Assembly (NCBI RefSeq): GCF_003473485.1
Contig: NC_053046.1
Location: 12,472,001 to 12,536,000 of the forward strand
From: Medicago truncatula
Lineage: Eukaryota > Streptophyta > Magnoliopsida > Fabales > Fabaceae
Length of the DNA: 64,000 nt
Direction of reading: 5' to 3'
Every line of letters begins with the position of its first letter. The first letter of the stretch is position 1. The notes under the pieces are model-generated. The model had not been told where the DNA came from, did not search any database, and saw only the letters and a program-made list of their open reading frames with translations. Positions 49,441 to 62,438 of the stretch are shown piece by piece. A program made the position numbers and the translations under genes.

Positions 49441-49654
49441 AAAGCTCACGTACACAAGCACCACAACTGCTAAGGATGAGAAACCTCAACCAATGCTCCT
49501 CCTTACATTTTTTTAAAGAGGGCCATGTATGTCTTAATTGTAATCTCAGATAACATTATTTTGCTTATTCGAAAGTCGCACAATAGTTTCTTAAGAGCTT
49601 ATTCAAAATTTACACAATAGTTCCTTAAAACAATCAAATAGAATAAACAAATAG

Positions 49655-49792
49655 ATGTCCCATGAGCTTAGCTCAGTTGGTAGGAACATTGTATAATTTA
49701 TGCAGGGGCTGAAGTTCGAACTCCGAACACCCCACTTCTCCACATTAATTGTGTGAGCTCTAACCACTAGACTACTTAGACAAAAAATAAAA
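49655..49792 (+). mobile_element. tRNA-derived SINE, older copy
   Basis: Same family as 39431: GAGCTTAGCTCAGTTGGTAG as box A, AAGTTCGAACTCC as a decayed box B, then CACTTCTCCAC and GTGTGAGCTCTAACC. The tail is a mixed A-rich stretch and I see no clean target duplication, so it is older. Confidence 0.85.
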
Positions 49793-50811
49793 AACAATAA
49801 GAATAGTTTAAGTCAGGAAGGTTTAATTTTTTTTTTTTTACAATTGTTTTCGTAATTGTTATTTTGTTTGTTTGTTCTCATTAACGGTGGAGAGAACAAA
49901 CAAACATACCTTTACTTTAACCATACCAATCATACCTTTAACCATACCGTCACTTTTTAGTATTAGTTCCAAAAATTCTCCACAAAATATCCACGTGACA
50001 TGTGTTTAGATGTATGTCTGTGTATACCTATTTTAAACAGACAATGGATACCAACTAAACCTATAAATGTGATCAAAATGGTATGACAATTAGAAAAACA
50101 ATCATTTGGTTCCATTTCATACTCCCAAATTTGATTTAATTTTTCAAAAAAAAGAAAAGAAAGTGGGGGTGAAATAAGTATCACTAGGTACCATTCCATC
50201 TAGTGGAGTGGCATTCAATTCCATTCTCTTTTATCTCATTCTTTTTCACCAATTGAAACATCACAAATCAGTTACATAAGAAGAAACAGCCAGCAACTAA
50301 ACAGAGTAACGTTCAAAGCAGCAACAACTGCATCCAATGTTCCTGTCCTTGTGTAAATCTTCAAAGCAGGAACCAACGTGCACTTATCAGACACTTTGAG
50401 TGATCATTACAAATATCTTCCTTTTTCCCATTTTTCCCCATCACCAAGGAAACATCAAGCTGGGGACAAAACTGCACTATATATTTCACATATGTTCAAC
50501 TCCAAAGACTCCCTATAACATTCGAAAAACAGATCAGTTAACTGATGAACACTCAACAAGGATTCAATGACAAGGCCAAAGAGTTCATAACTTGTTTTCA
50601 ACATGAAGTGAAAGAACTTATCAATGCCACAGAAAAGGAAAATTAGAGTTAAGTGAGAGTATGCACAAATTAAGCACACAAAGACCAAACGAAAAGCTTC
50701 TCGGTGAGCAAATGGAGGTGTAATTATATTATAGACATCATCACTTGTGTATTTTTTGGGACAGAGATTACCTTGGACAGTATGAAAGGTCAATAAAAAT
50801 TTCATAGATGA

Positions 50812-53800
50812 TTAAATTCTTTTGGCATCAGAAGAAAGAAGACCCATCTGCTCTGTTAGTTGATCCAGGGGTTGAGTATTATTGTCCCATCCATTTTCTG
50901 TTGGCTGCACCTCATTCCCTCTGGATATCTCGTCTATGTTGGCCTCAAAATCCTCTGGAATTGGAGTTTGCAGAAGATCATCCCAAATAGAACTGCTTAA
51001 CAAATCATCAATGTCTGCACCGGGTGAAAGACAATCCAAATCAATGGGTAATGATCCAAGTGAACTCGGATCCATAAATCCATCATCTGTCTCGGGAGCC
51101 ATATAATCGTTTTCAGGTATATCAAGAATACTTTTTGGCACAATCTCTGGTACTGAAGGTATATCAGGCATTATAACATCTGCTTGAGAAGTCGGGATAG
51201 TCGATGCTGCATGTGTTCCATCCTTCATAACATTTGCAGATGCTGCAGCTTGAGGTACAGATAGAATTTCAGGTTTTTCTGATGAGGGGATGTGTCCTTG
51301 AGTCCCTGTTGCCACTGGAAATTGAGTAGACTGCACTGAAGATGGAGGAACCTCTTGAAGAGTTACTCCAGAGTTCCAGCTTGTAGAGCTATTACTGTCC
51401 ATTGCACTGGATGGTGAAGTACCATCGCCAATCAAGTAATTATCAGGGTTTTTATTGAAAGATTCTACACGAGGAGTATCCCATTTCATGATCTTCCTTA
51501 GCATTGCTTTTGCTGTATCATTCATCATAGGTTGATATTTAACAATTTGTCCATCAGGAGGGGTAGCTTGCTCTGTTGTTTCAGCAATACCATCCTGCTT
51601 GAGCCGACGCTTTTTGTTGACTTCAGTTATGCGCCTATTGCTGTCATTTTGCTGTTGCACAAACTGAGCAAAGAAACCAGGGCTTTGGACGGCCTTGGCA
51701 AGGAATGACATCATTTGCTGTTGTCGTTGCTCCATTCCTTGAAGCCGCTGAACCATTGTTTGCAGCTGGCTGTCGGTGGTTTGTTGCTGCTGTCTCAACC
51801 TCACAAGCTCTTGCATGAGAACATTCTTATCTCTTTTAAGCCTCTCAACCTCTTCCTCAAGCCCAAATTTTCCGACTTCTACACATGCCCCAACTGATGA
51901 ACTCTGTCCATGCGGTTGCTGAGCCTGTTGTTGAGTATGACCATGGGCAGGTTTTCTTCGACTAATACTCTTAAGCAATTGCTTTTGACCCCTCAAAAAG
52001 CCCTCATTTGCAAATTCCCAACGGTCTGGGTCGACCTTCCTGAAACCCTGTTTGAAATTTTATTGGAAAACTAGTCAGGAAGGAGGTCAAACACACCGTA
52101 AAAAAACACACAACTTTCAAGTTATATAAAACACTAAAAGACTCATACACAAACAAACTAAAAAGAGAGAAGACAATTAAGGATGTGCAACAATATGGCT
52201 AAAGGATGCAAGAAAGCTATTACACACTCAATTCTGGCCAGGTTTGAAGAGGGAAGAATTTGAGATGCATATGTTCTACCAAACTCATAAAGGATGTATA
52301 CCAGTCCCCCAACCAAATTGAGTGGTGATTTTTTACTCAGGTTGACATGCCATCCCAAAAACCTTATGTCCACAAACTGAGCCTGAGGATAAATTGAGCT
52401 ACACCACTATCTGTTTATTGTCAACTTAGTTAAGGTTCAAAAGATAAATGGAATATGAAGTAATGAAGCTCATATCAATAAGCTAAGTGTATCAATGGAT
52501 TTGCCAGAAGTTGAATCCAAGAAAGTTTATTTTCCATAAAAAAGCTAAAGTTGTGTTAAACTGATCTGCAGAGAAGGTTAGAAACTAAAAAATAAAATAC
52601 TCATTCCACACCCAATAGTGTTCAGGAAATTAGTAGATTAGAATCCTTAACGAATGCCGATAACAAAATCAACTGGGCTTTGATTCACAAGGAAAACAGA
52701 ACAGAACTTATTGCTGTCCGAGTGTTTTGATACAATCAATTATGATTAATTCATCGCAAGCAAGTTGCTACACTACATTCCAATTATCCTCTACAAAAAG
52801 GGCAGTTGGGTGCACTAAAGCTCTTGCATACGCAGAATCCGGGAAGGGGTCCCACCATTTTGGTGTATTGTACGCAGCCTTATCCTCTAATTAAAAGAAA
52901 AATACCAGCTTAAAAGGAAGAATGCAACAGCCTCATGCTACGTAAAAACATGCATTTTATGCAGCTATAGTAACGGATCAATTCCACATCATTGCAAAGT
53001 TCATACCATCTTCCCAAAGCAGTTAATTATAAAGCAGAGAAGCATATGTTGTTACATACACATCCTATCGTATCATAAACTACATTTTTCAAGAAACGAC
53101 GTATCACCAAATTGAATACATACTGTATCTGATAATCATTTTGAGTCTATGCAGCATAAGTCACCTTCATCATTCTTCTTACAAAAATTGAAAAATGTAG
53201 GACATAATATAGTCATTATACTGATTGCAGTACTTTGAAAGTTCTTGCTTCATTTAATTGTTTGAGTTGCTGAGCAGAAGACATAAACATGTTCCTCACA
53301 ATACAGGGCCAATACCAGCTTCATCGCGAATAATTCTCTAAGAACCCTAAAATTCTCTTCATAATAATTCACTAGGTTTATACCTTACATACTATAATAT
53401 ATATACGCCTTTGATATTGAATATACAATGCATGGATCAATAAACCATAATCAAGTAACTGATTAACCTGAGAATAGCTTTCTTTGTCAAATTTCCCTCT
53501 TCTGCTCCATCTAGTTGCTGACAATGCAGGAGGGTAAAATATTAAATTTGATTTTTACAGTCTATCCATTCTTTTGAAAGAAGGAAACAAAAACAATAAT
53601 TCCCACCCTATCTCTTTCATTTTAATTGAAGGCTAAAGTAAATTTCCGTACTTTCACAGTTCAGTTGAGGCCGCTCATACAATTTTGTTTAGACCTAAAT
53701 CAACCACACCAAATCAGTGTGTAGGGCGAAGGTTTTCCTGTTTCCCCCTTATAACCACAGTTCAGACCACATCACTATCAAATGTGCGACTCTCAACCGT

Positions 53801-54658
53801 CACCATCTATTTCACTCGGAAAAAACCATGACACTAAATGATAAAGAGTGACTAGAGCTTAACAGATCCCCAAACAAATGATTGTGAGAATGGGTGAAAC
53901 CTATAAAGCACTAACACTGAAAATGACACTGGCTCAAGCGTTGACGATGCTAAATTTTTTGAAAAAAGTGAATTAATTGAAAGTAATCATGTGTAGTGTC
54001 ACACTTACACATGTCAGACACCAGACACGCCTTCCATCAGAAATGTCGGTGCTACAAAGGGTGAAACCATCTTTCCACTCACTCCTCATTATATTTCACC
54101 AAAACAAACAGTTCAAAAATCAAATTTTGCATACAACCCATTAAACCAAATCAACATCCACAGTATAATCATAGATCAAACTTACCCACAAATTAACAAA
54201 AACATCAAAATATTCAAATCAAAACCCCACAAAATAAATTAAACACTTTATTCAAATTCAGATTAAAACATCATCAAAAGAGTTACTAATTCACACAAAA
54301 AATCACTAATCACTTCAAATCCAAAACTAAATCAAACAAAATACAATAACCGTTAAAAGAGTGAGAAAGAAGAAAGAGAACACACATAAGTATTCAACTG
54401 TCTCACGAAGCTTGAGAAATTGTTATGCTTGAAAAACTTCGGCAGAAGGTCTCTAGCGAATTCCGGCGGGTCCCAAACAACGAAACTGTTGTTGGTTGCG
54501 CTCCATGAAACAATCGCATCCGTTGAAGGATCATCCACCATGTCATACGTTTTGCTCAAAAACGGTGGAGGTGCGTTCGCGTTTTGCATCGGTGTCGGCG
54601 CCGGTATTTGGGTGGCTGAACCCTCTCCGCCGCCACTGCCGCCGCTTGCTCCATCCAT
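50812..54658 (-). CDS. HSFA1: Class A1 heat stress transcription factor (HSFA1)
   Basis: Complement of join 50812-52047, 54386-54658; 502 residues. The single intron (2,338 bp, phase 0) interrupts the DNA-binding domain after QLNTY, the position conserved in plant HSFs. DNA-binding domain about 33-126 ([41 protein letters not shown]). HR-A/B oligomerisation coiled coil about 150-215, with the long HR-A/B spacing of class A. Nuclear localisation signal NKKRRLK at 235-241. AHA activation motif around 443-451 (SSIWDDLLQ). Nuclear export signal LTEQMGLL near 488-495. HSFA1 proteins are the master activators of the heat response, held inactive by HSP70/HSP90. Which A1 paralogue (a, b, d, e) cannot be settled by eye. 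Confidence 0.96.
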
Positions 54659-55593
54659 TTCGGATAATTCTTGTTTTTGAATGTTGAGAAATTGAAAACC
54701 CTAAAAGAGTGATTTTGTTTTTTTTTTTTTAATTGTTGAAAAGTGGAATTGGGGATTGAATTTGAAGGGAGAAAAGGGGACAAGAGATTATGGATTTAAT
54801 TGATTTTGGGTGTAGGGTGGGGGAGGGATTATGGAGGACACTACCCTTTTCTTTTCACTTTTTTTTAGGGATTTTGCCCTTTAAGTCGAGTGAGCTAAAT
54901 TACCGATTTAGGTATGATTAAAGTTTGTGAGAGGGTTAGAGATGAAATCAGCTTAACATATAAAAAAAAAAAATTTCCCTCAAAAAAAATATACAAAAAT
55001 AATTTAACTTTTATTCTTTTTTTGCAAAAATAATTGATTCAATTTTTTACAAAAACACTTATTATAATAAACACTTGTATAAGCGCCAAATAAATTATTT
55101 ATCTAAACAGACTACCTACTTTTTGTTTCTTGATTAAGTGTTAATCAAAAAAAATAAATATGAGATTTTTAGATATCTCATTATTTATCTAAACAGACTA
55201 TGTATTTTTTGTTTCTTGATCAAGTGTTAATCACAAAAAAAAAAAAAAAAAAACTTTGATATTTTAGATATTTTGAATAACACTTACACTTTTATGGATT
55301 TGAAAGAACAAAAATAAAATTGGGGCATTGAAACATAGATTTAATTTATATACATTGTGAGTTTAAATAGTTTTTACAGCGTCAAACATATGAATATGAA
55401 TATAATTATGATTTATTAACTGAGTAAACTTGTTACACTGAATGAAAATTAAACTCATTGCAATCGCTTGCATCTATATAAAACTCTTATTTATGCAGCC
55501 AAACAACTCTTATAATTTATAAACAAGTTAATAAATCAGTATATTATTTAGGTATTTTGGTTTTATGTAAGACAAGATGCTCCTTAACCCTTA

Positions 55594-56125
55594 GAGTGTG
55601 TTTGGATAGGGGAAGAAATGTAAAGTTTTGAGGAAATTCAAATACTTTGAGGTGAATTTCATTGTTTAGATAATAATTTGAAGAATTTTCAAAATGATGG
55701 AAATTCATGAAGTATTTTGTTCAAGACAAATTTAGAGAATTTGAAATGACACCTAAAAGCTAAGAATTTCAAAATTCTTGATTGTTATAATTTTTCAAAT
55801 TTTGGTCCTCAAGTTCTCCAAAATTTTCAATTTGACCCCAATAAATTTTCAAAAAATTGCAAATTGGTCTCTATGAAATTTCAAAAATTGTAATTTGACC
55901 CCTCAAGTTTTTGAAATTTACAAATTGACCCCTAATTTCAATTTTTAAATTTGGTCCTAAAAATTAAAATTTATAAAAGTTGCCCAAAAATGATGATAAT
56001 GAAATTTTTTATTACTTCATCCTAACAAAAGTATTGAGAAATGAAAGTAATTTAATTGAATCATTTAAATTGCTTAGAATTCTAAATTCTTTAAAATTTT
56101 CCAATTACCTCATCCAAACACACTC
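55594..56125. mobile_element. Tourist-like (PIF/Harbinger) MITE
   Basis: 532 bp, with ends GAGTGTGTTTGGAT and ATCCAAACACACTC, flanked by TTA (55591-55593 and 56126-56128). The interior has repeated GACCCC(T/A)-type and AAATTTTCAAAA motifs; no coding. Confidence 0.8.
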
Positions 56126-56589
56126 TTAGCTTAAATGATTGTAAACAAAATTATAATTTAAATAAGTTAACTAAAGAGTAAAATTGAAAGAAAAAGTTAG
56201 AGGTCTTGGTTTTAAACCCAGACAAAAGAGTAAAACTTTTAATCTAACAGCTAATTACTCTTTTTATATTAAAAAAATTAATAAAACACATGCTAGAAAA
56301 TTAAAAAATATAATTGGCTAAAATAATTTACAAATATTTATTACATCTAATGTTGATTGAAAAAATATAAATAACATTGAGAAGTTAAAGAAAATAAAAA
56401 TATAACAATATAACTTCAAAACATCAAAGGAAGTTGCATCTTCCATCTCATAACAATATAACGTGTCACTTCTTCTATTACATATAATTGGGATATAAAT
56501 TTTCTTAAATTTCTTAAACCATGAGGAAATATTCATACCTTCACTGGTATCCTTCCTTCACAATTTCAACCAAATAAAAAACATATTGA

Positions 56590-56760
56590 AGTAACATAGG
56601 GCATTGCAAATTTTAAGGCCTGCTAGTGCAATTCTAATGGATGACTTATTGTCACAGAATAACTTCAAAGGAGCTTCATATTTTATCTTGAGGTCATCTG
56701 GTATGTATGACTTGAAATTCTACTTGTCACCTTAGAAGATTGAGAACATATTTCCTTTGA
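56590..56760 (-). mobile_element. Ty1/copia retrotransposon fossil (RNase H region)
   Basis: The minus-strand reading contains APLKLFCDNKSSIRIA, the copia RNase H signature (C-D-N-K-S). Only this short piece is recognisable; no LTRs or other domains were found around it. It is a broken, old remnant. Confidence 0.6.
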
Positions 56761-59700
56761 GAGATAAATATACTTTCCTTTGAAGAGAGCAAGGACCTGT
56801 CTTCATCAATTTGTGAGGTCTACTGCGTAAAGTAGTGATGTCACATAGTTCTCTAACATTAACAAATTCAATTCTGTCGGAACCAAACGATGAAGTAGTC
56901 CCAATGAACCTAAATTGATCAATTTATATTGAAAATATCAGAATCTAATACTGTAAAGAATCAAAGACGCTATAAGATCCAACCCTACTTCATCAAAAGT
57001 TATCTTCAGTATTCTCCATCTATGCTTAGGTTTATTGAAAAAACAGGCTTTCGAGATTACAGAAAAATAAAGCCAAAGTTAAAGATATGAATTTATACTA
57101 GATGGAGAAAGTAAAACATTTACAGGAAAACAGTTACTTGATGGAGAGAGTACAACAATAGTCAATGAGTTAAGGTTCAAACCTTATGAATTTCCATAGT
57201 TCTTTTGTGATAGCACATTTGCTCAAAGGTAAATGACTCAAGGAAGGAAAAGTTGTGACATCAAATAACGACGAACGGTCTTTTTTGACAAAATATTAAC
57301 AAGAATAGGCAAAACCAGGTCATGTATGATTCTTTTCATCATTCAACCTAAGAAAATAGCAATATTATTAGTGCTAGGATTAACAATATTAGTAGACGAA
57401 ACAAGAGACCGACGTTTAATGTCCAACCACAACTAAATTATTAAACCCACAGGTGCAGCTGGTTGAATGCGACATTTACCCCATGTTACTGTCCATAAGC
57501 ACGGACAATTTAAACAATACTCTTTTGCCACAGCAAGGCTTACATCGTGCTCAGACTAATGTGCAAACACATTCAAATTCAACTCTAAGAGCATCAGCCA
57601 ATGAAGGCTACCAACAAACACATCTAACTCAACCTCTAATCTATTACTGTTTTGGAAAGATGAGACCAACAGATTCTGTTGTGTCGTGAGCAAAAATGCC
57701 CACATCCTTAAAATATACCAGCGAGTGAAGGCCCAAGGTCTTCGAAAATCTATATGTTACAAGGATGAGAATTGTTTCAGACTGTAGCTAAAGTATTGAT
57801 ATCTATCAGAAATTATGTTTTAAAGTTGCCTAGCAAAATTGAAGCTTTGTTGCACAAGAAAATGCAAACTTTGGTTCTACTTCAACGATATTTGAATATC
57901 CTACATTGTTTCTTATAACAATCATCAAATGTAAAATGCCTCTACACATCAAGTACACAAGACTCATAAAAAAGAAAAACAAAGCGGATTTGGCTAGCTT
58001 TTATCCAATAGTGCAAGAGCAAGAGCTCGTACAACACATCAGTCATTTTAATTTTCAAGTAACCTGAACATTAACCTTGTTTTAAAGAGCACACATAATA
58101 ATTATGCATTTCCTTGACTTTATGACATTATTTCACCATCTCATTATGACTCGAACATCTGACTTCTATGTGCCAATTACATTAGTAATCCTAATGTTTA
58201 TAAATATGAACAGGGATTAGAGACTCACCTCATTTTTGCAGTGACTACATCTTGCATTCGATCACTTTGTGATGATTTGGCATTTTCATAGAAAATGAAT
58301 TTACCAACGTGACTTATCGTGAAGATATTGTCTGCTACATCATAATATGACAATGAACATCAAATAAAAAAGGGAACGGCAATAGAAAATAACTGAGTAA
58401 AATAGTTCATGGAACAGTACTCTCAAAAAGCAATGCTAATCTTAGCAGGAAATATGGTGTTTGAAGTATTAATTATTGACGGTGCCATACCCTTTTTACG
58501 ACCAAATCCAATATGTTTTCCTTGGATCACTACACTGGAAATGAAGTATTTGACCCTCCTATTCTGTGACACACATGGCAAGCAAAAAAAATGAGGATGA
58601 AGTATTTGACCTTCCTATTTTTTTTAACTCCATCAAATAGCAAGTTAGTGAAACATGAATGTGATTTTAACCTTCACTCCAAGACCAAGAATTAAATTTT
58701 GGATCTCTTCCCGCTGCTTCATCCCTTCTTTCAATATTTAGAACCTTCCCCCCTCAACGGGAGAATGACCTGCAAAAAATATGGTCTGATAAATACATGA
58801 CTTACACAACTCACAAATATATTTTTTGGTTGATGTTATGTGCCACCAATATAGCAAATTAACTGCTCGACACGCCAGTTAACAAATAATACAAAATGCA
58901 AAAAATTTCAGTCATTCTAGTGAAAGCCTGTCATGGCCTTAGAATACAATAATTAGTCGAAGCCTCGTCGACGACATGTGGTTACTAGTTAGGAGTTCAG
59001 TCCTTACGGCCTCTTTAATTAAAAGGTTAAATTTCAGCACAAAGTATAGTCAGATTGTGCGTTGTTTACACTAAGTGTAAAACTTCAAGCCTAAAAGGTT
59101 GTTCCATGTTACAGATATAGTATCAAAAGCATTCAGGTGTCTTTACCAAACAGATTAAGCTTTTAAGACAGTTGTTCATGATTTGACATCAAGGCCTCTA
59201 TGACCAAGTGGTCTAAACCACCCTTACTCTTCTAATGAACAAATGAAGTTTCAAACATAGTATGTAAACCTAAGCATTCTCACTAATTCAAGCCCACACA
59301 CAGCTCTCTTGCATGAAGGGGCGAGTATAGAAGTCATGAATTTGTGCATGTGCGCACCCGCAACTGTCAGGTAGTAATGTGTACTTTACCTGAAAGCGCC
59401 AGTCAAGGCCTTGCTTAGCCCTTCCTCCAAGCTTCTACTTCAACTATAAAATTTCTGCAACATAGGGATAAAGAACAATGAATTTTCGATTGAAAACATG
59501 ATCCTATTCATCAAAAGATTAACTCAAAAGGATCACTCAACTAATTTGGAGTCAATTAAATTTCAAGACAGGGGATCTCAATAAAAAGGTTATACTAGCA
59601 GTATCTCAGCTAATTTGACATGAATCAACTATGCCGGAACACAACTCTAAGCTCTACACATCAACATGTGTGAAGTAACCGTAAATATAGTGCATATTTT

Positions 59701-60182
59701 ATAAGTGTATAGAGCAGATGAAGGATAGCCCAGTAGTTAAAGGTAAAGAGAGACCAAGGAAAACTATACTACATTAGGACCATAGAAAGCTAAACATAGT
59801 AATTTGGCCAATCTTTGATCATAGAAAGCTACTGGGAATTAATAGGAATCATTTTTTTCTCATTGAACTAAGTCAAAAAATGTTGCACAATTTTAGTTCA
59901 AAGGAATGTCTCTATGAAGCAGACTAATCTCTGCAGAACAGAAGTATACCCCAGTCTTCAGGACTTGATGACGACAACCTGCGAGCTTTCCCGGAATTGA
60001 TAAAGATCAAAATACACAGGTTTTATAATGAATCTACCATCAAAAGTTTAAAATGGATTATCAATTTACTAGCAAGTTGAATAACAGCATATATAATAAT
60101 AGAGAAATACAATACACAGGAAGATAGATATTATGTCAAAACACATACCGGCAAGATATAATGGAAGCTTTGACAGAGCTAC

Positions 60183-62438
60183 CTAACTCCATGAATTGCA
60201 CCAGCTTTCAGACACAGAACCTTCTGAGCTACATAATCTGGACAAACCCTTTGCCCTCATTTCCTCATACAACTTCTCAGCCTGATCTCTTTTGTTTAAC
60301 TTTATATATGAATTAATCAAACATGTATACATAACTACATTCGGTGTACAGCGGCCTTCCTGCTTCATTTCATCAAATAACGCCTCTGCCCTATTCATTT
60401 CTCCAGTATTACAAAAGGCAGCAATTAGCATTGTATACAAGATCTGATCTGGATATACACCTCTTTCTTTCATTTTCTCATACAACTTATGAGCCTGATT
60501 GTTCTTGTTTAACTTCAAATATTCATTAATGAAACAAGTATAAGTAACTACATTTGGTGAACAGCCTTCTCGCGACATTTCATCAAATAACGCCCGTGCC
60601 CTAGTCATTTCTCCAGTATTACAAAAACCAGCAACTAGACTTGTATACGCTATCTGATCTGGATATACACGACTTTCTTTCATTCCCTTAAATAATCTAT
60701 ATGCCACATCCATTTTGCAATCACTGATGAATAGGTTAATAAGAATTGTATACGTTTTGACGTTGAAAGTGATTCCTACTTTTGTCATTTTTATGAATAA
60801 CATCACAGCCTTTTCAGAGTTCAACCTTTTGGCAAAGCAAGATATAAGAGTACTATAATTAACAACATCGGGAAGTACATTCCTTTTCAGCATTACTGGC
60901 AAAAGCTGCAGTGCCTTTTCTGGAACACTTCCTCTGCAAATCCTGTGGATGAATTCATTATATGAATATGGGTTGAAGTGAACTCCATTTTCTTGAAATT
61001 TCTCCGACAATGCCAAGGCTTTATTGAAGTCGGGCTTCCTGCAGTAAATACTAAGAATGTGATTGCAAGCGATTGTATCTGGCCACATACCAAGTTTTTG
61101 CATGATCCTAAACTCTTTCAATGCGTTAGCGAATTGTTTCGATTTGTAGTACCCCTTAATTAAACTGCAATAATTAAAAGCAGAAGGAGAAAAATTATTG
61201 CTAGTCATCTCTTCCCAAAACTTTATGGCTGAATCCATATCACCTTTCCTGCAAAATCCATCGATTAAAATGCTATAACTATAAACATCGGGCAATATTC
61301 CAGAGTTCTTCATTTCTTCAAAAACTTCTAAAGCTTTATCTACTCTACCTTCCTTGCAAAATCCATCGATTAAAATGCTATAACTATAAATATTGGGCAA
61401 TATTCCAGAGTTCCTCATTTCTTTAAAAACTTCTGAAGCTTGGTCTACTCTACCTTTCCTGCAAAATCCATCGATTAAAATGCTATAACTATAAACATCG
61501 GGCAATATTCCAGAGTTCTTCATTTCTTTAAAAACTTCTGAAGCTTCATCTAATATACCTCCTTGACACAATCCATATATGACAGCATTAAAACAATGGT
61601 TATTGAGAGGCTGGTTTTTACGGCACAAGTTTTGAATTAACCTCCACGCAACCCCAAATAAACCAACTTTACAAAGTCCCTTAATATAAGTACCATATGT
61701 AACAACATTCGGGGTTTCCCCACTCATGTAAATCTTCCCTAAAATCTCAGATGCCCGTCTAATATCAACACTACACCCAACACCTCTACAAAAAAAATTC
61801 ATCATGATTGTATATGTATGAATATTCGGCCTCGGACCAAACTTTATCAAAACCTCAAACAAAAGTCTCACACCATCCACTCTATTATCCTCAACCAAAC
61901 ACTTCAACAAGAAATTACACGACATTATATTCAGCTCAATCCCATCATCCTTAGCTCTAACAAAAACATAATTAGCATGTTCAAGCATAGAATTCGACGC
62001 AAACACTTTGATAAGCATATCAAACACAACATTAGACTTTTCCACATCAAGCAGAAGCGAAACCAATTCACCGGCGTCGCGATTCTCTTCCTTATAAAAT
62101 GTAACAATATCTCTAATCAAAATAAAAACTTCCCAAGACATACCAGCTAAAGCATAAGTGTGAATGATGATACTAAAGGAATTGATTGAATTTTCAAAAC
62201 CATGAATTTGAACACAGCCCTTGAATTTGATTTCTCTTGCAACACCCCAATTTAAGGTTTTGAAGACTTTGGAAACTAAACGAGGGAGTTTTGTGGTGGT
62301 TTTGGGAAGTGGGGTGTTGAAAATTGGAGTTTCAGTTTCAGGTTGTAACATTAATGCAGAAGAAGATGGTGAATAGAACCTGAAGAAAGTTGTTTGGTGG
62401 AAATGAAGTCTTCTGCGGAGTAAGCATTTCACCGCCAT
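60183..62438 (-). CDS. P-class pentatricopeptide repeat (PPR) protein
   Basis: Intronless, 751 residues, typical of plant PPR genes. The N-terminus (MAVKCLLRRRLHFHQTTFFR) is basic, hydroxylated and lacks acids, suggesting mitochondrial import. From about residue 85 it is a chain of roughly 15-17 PPR motifs of 35 residues (VVTYGTYIKGLCK, VYSYSILIDGFCRKGRVDQA and so on) with no E, DYW or SMR domain. P-class proteins bind organelle transcripts and affect their stability, splicing or translation. Three consecutive motifs (61251-61565) are almost identical, each with Ser at position 5; position 35 is Asn, Asp and Ser in turn. A 20-residue non-PPR tail ends the protein. The start fits the upstream boundary, with a GA repeat just before it. 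The RNA target is unknown; some Rf-like PPRs show similar repeat expansion. Confidence 0.93.
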   Translation of the reverse strand: MAVKCLLRRRLHFHQTTFFRFYSPSSSALMLQPETETPIFNTPLPKTTTKLPRLVSKVFKTLNWGVAREIKFKGCVQIHGFENSINSFSIIIHTYALAGMSWEVFILIRDIVTFYKEENRDAGELVSLLLDVEKSNVVFDMLIKVFASNSMLEHANYVFVRAKDDGIELNIMSCNFLLKCLVEDNRVDGVRLLFEVLIKFGPRPNIHTYTIMMNFFCRGVGCSVDIRRASEILGKIYMSGETPNVVTYGTYIKGLCKVGLFGVAWRLIQNLCRKNQPLNNHCFNAVIYGLCQGGILDEASEVFKEMKNSGILPDVYSYSILIDGFCRKGRVDQASEVFKEMRNSGILPNIYSYSILIDGFCKEGRVDKALEVFEEMKNSGILPDVYSYSILIDGFCRKGDMDSAIKFWEEMTSNNFSPSAFNYCSLIKGYYKSKQFANALKEFRIMQKLGMWPDTIACNHILSIYCRKPDFNKALALSEKFQENGVHFNPYSYNEFIHRICRGSVPEKALQLLPVMLKRNVLPDVVNYSTLISCFAKRLNSEKAVMLFIKMTKVGITFNVKTYTILINLFISDCKMDVAYRLFKGMKESRVYPDQIAYTSLVAGFCNTGEMTRARALFDEMSREGCSPNVVTYTCFINEYLKLNKNNQAHKLYEKMKERGVYPDQILYTMLIAAFCNTGEMNRAEALFDEMKQEGRCTPNVVMYTCLINSYIKLNKRDQAEKLYEEMRAKGLSRLCSSEGSVSESWCNSWS
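61251..61565 (-). repeat. Three 105-bp tandem units within the PPR gene
   Basis: Starts of GCAAAATCCATCGATTAAAA recur at 61251, 61356 and 61461, exactly 105 bp (one 35-residue motif) apart. The units differ at only a few positions, whereas other motifs in the protein are widely diverged, so they arose by recent in-frame tandem duplication. Confidence 0.95.

Larger units (their letters stand above)
48863..50811. other. Intergenic with LINE RNase H fragment and a SINE
   Basis: Beyond the two listed repeats I see no gene. About 50220-50811 is the likely 3' UTR of the HSFA1 gene. Confidence 0.5.
54659..60182. other. Intergenic with few recognisable elements
   Basis: The first few hundred bases are the HSFA1 promoter and leader. 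55594-56125 is a Tourist-like MITE and about 56590-56760 a Ty1/copia fossil. About 57-60 kb is less AT-rich than the MITE regions but its ORFs (57453-57689, 58409-58594) are short and match no family. It may include 3' UTR exons of the PPR gene, which I cannot delimit. Confidence 0.45.

Noticed and set aside
57453-57689. Open frame of 78 codons
   Set aside because: No recognisable domain, no clear exon partners and repeats nearby.
61818-62150. 110-codon open frame antisense to the PPR gene
   Set aside because: A shadow of the PPR coding strand; its composition follows from the opposite codons.
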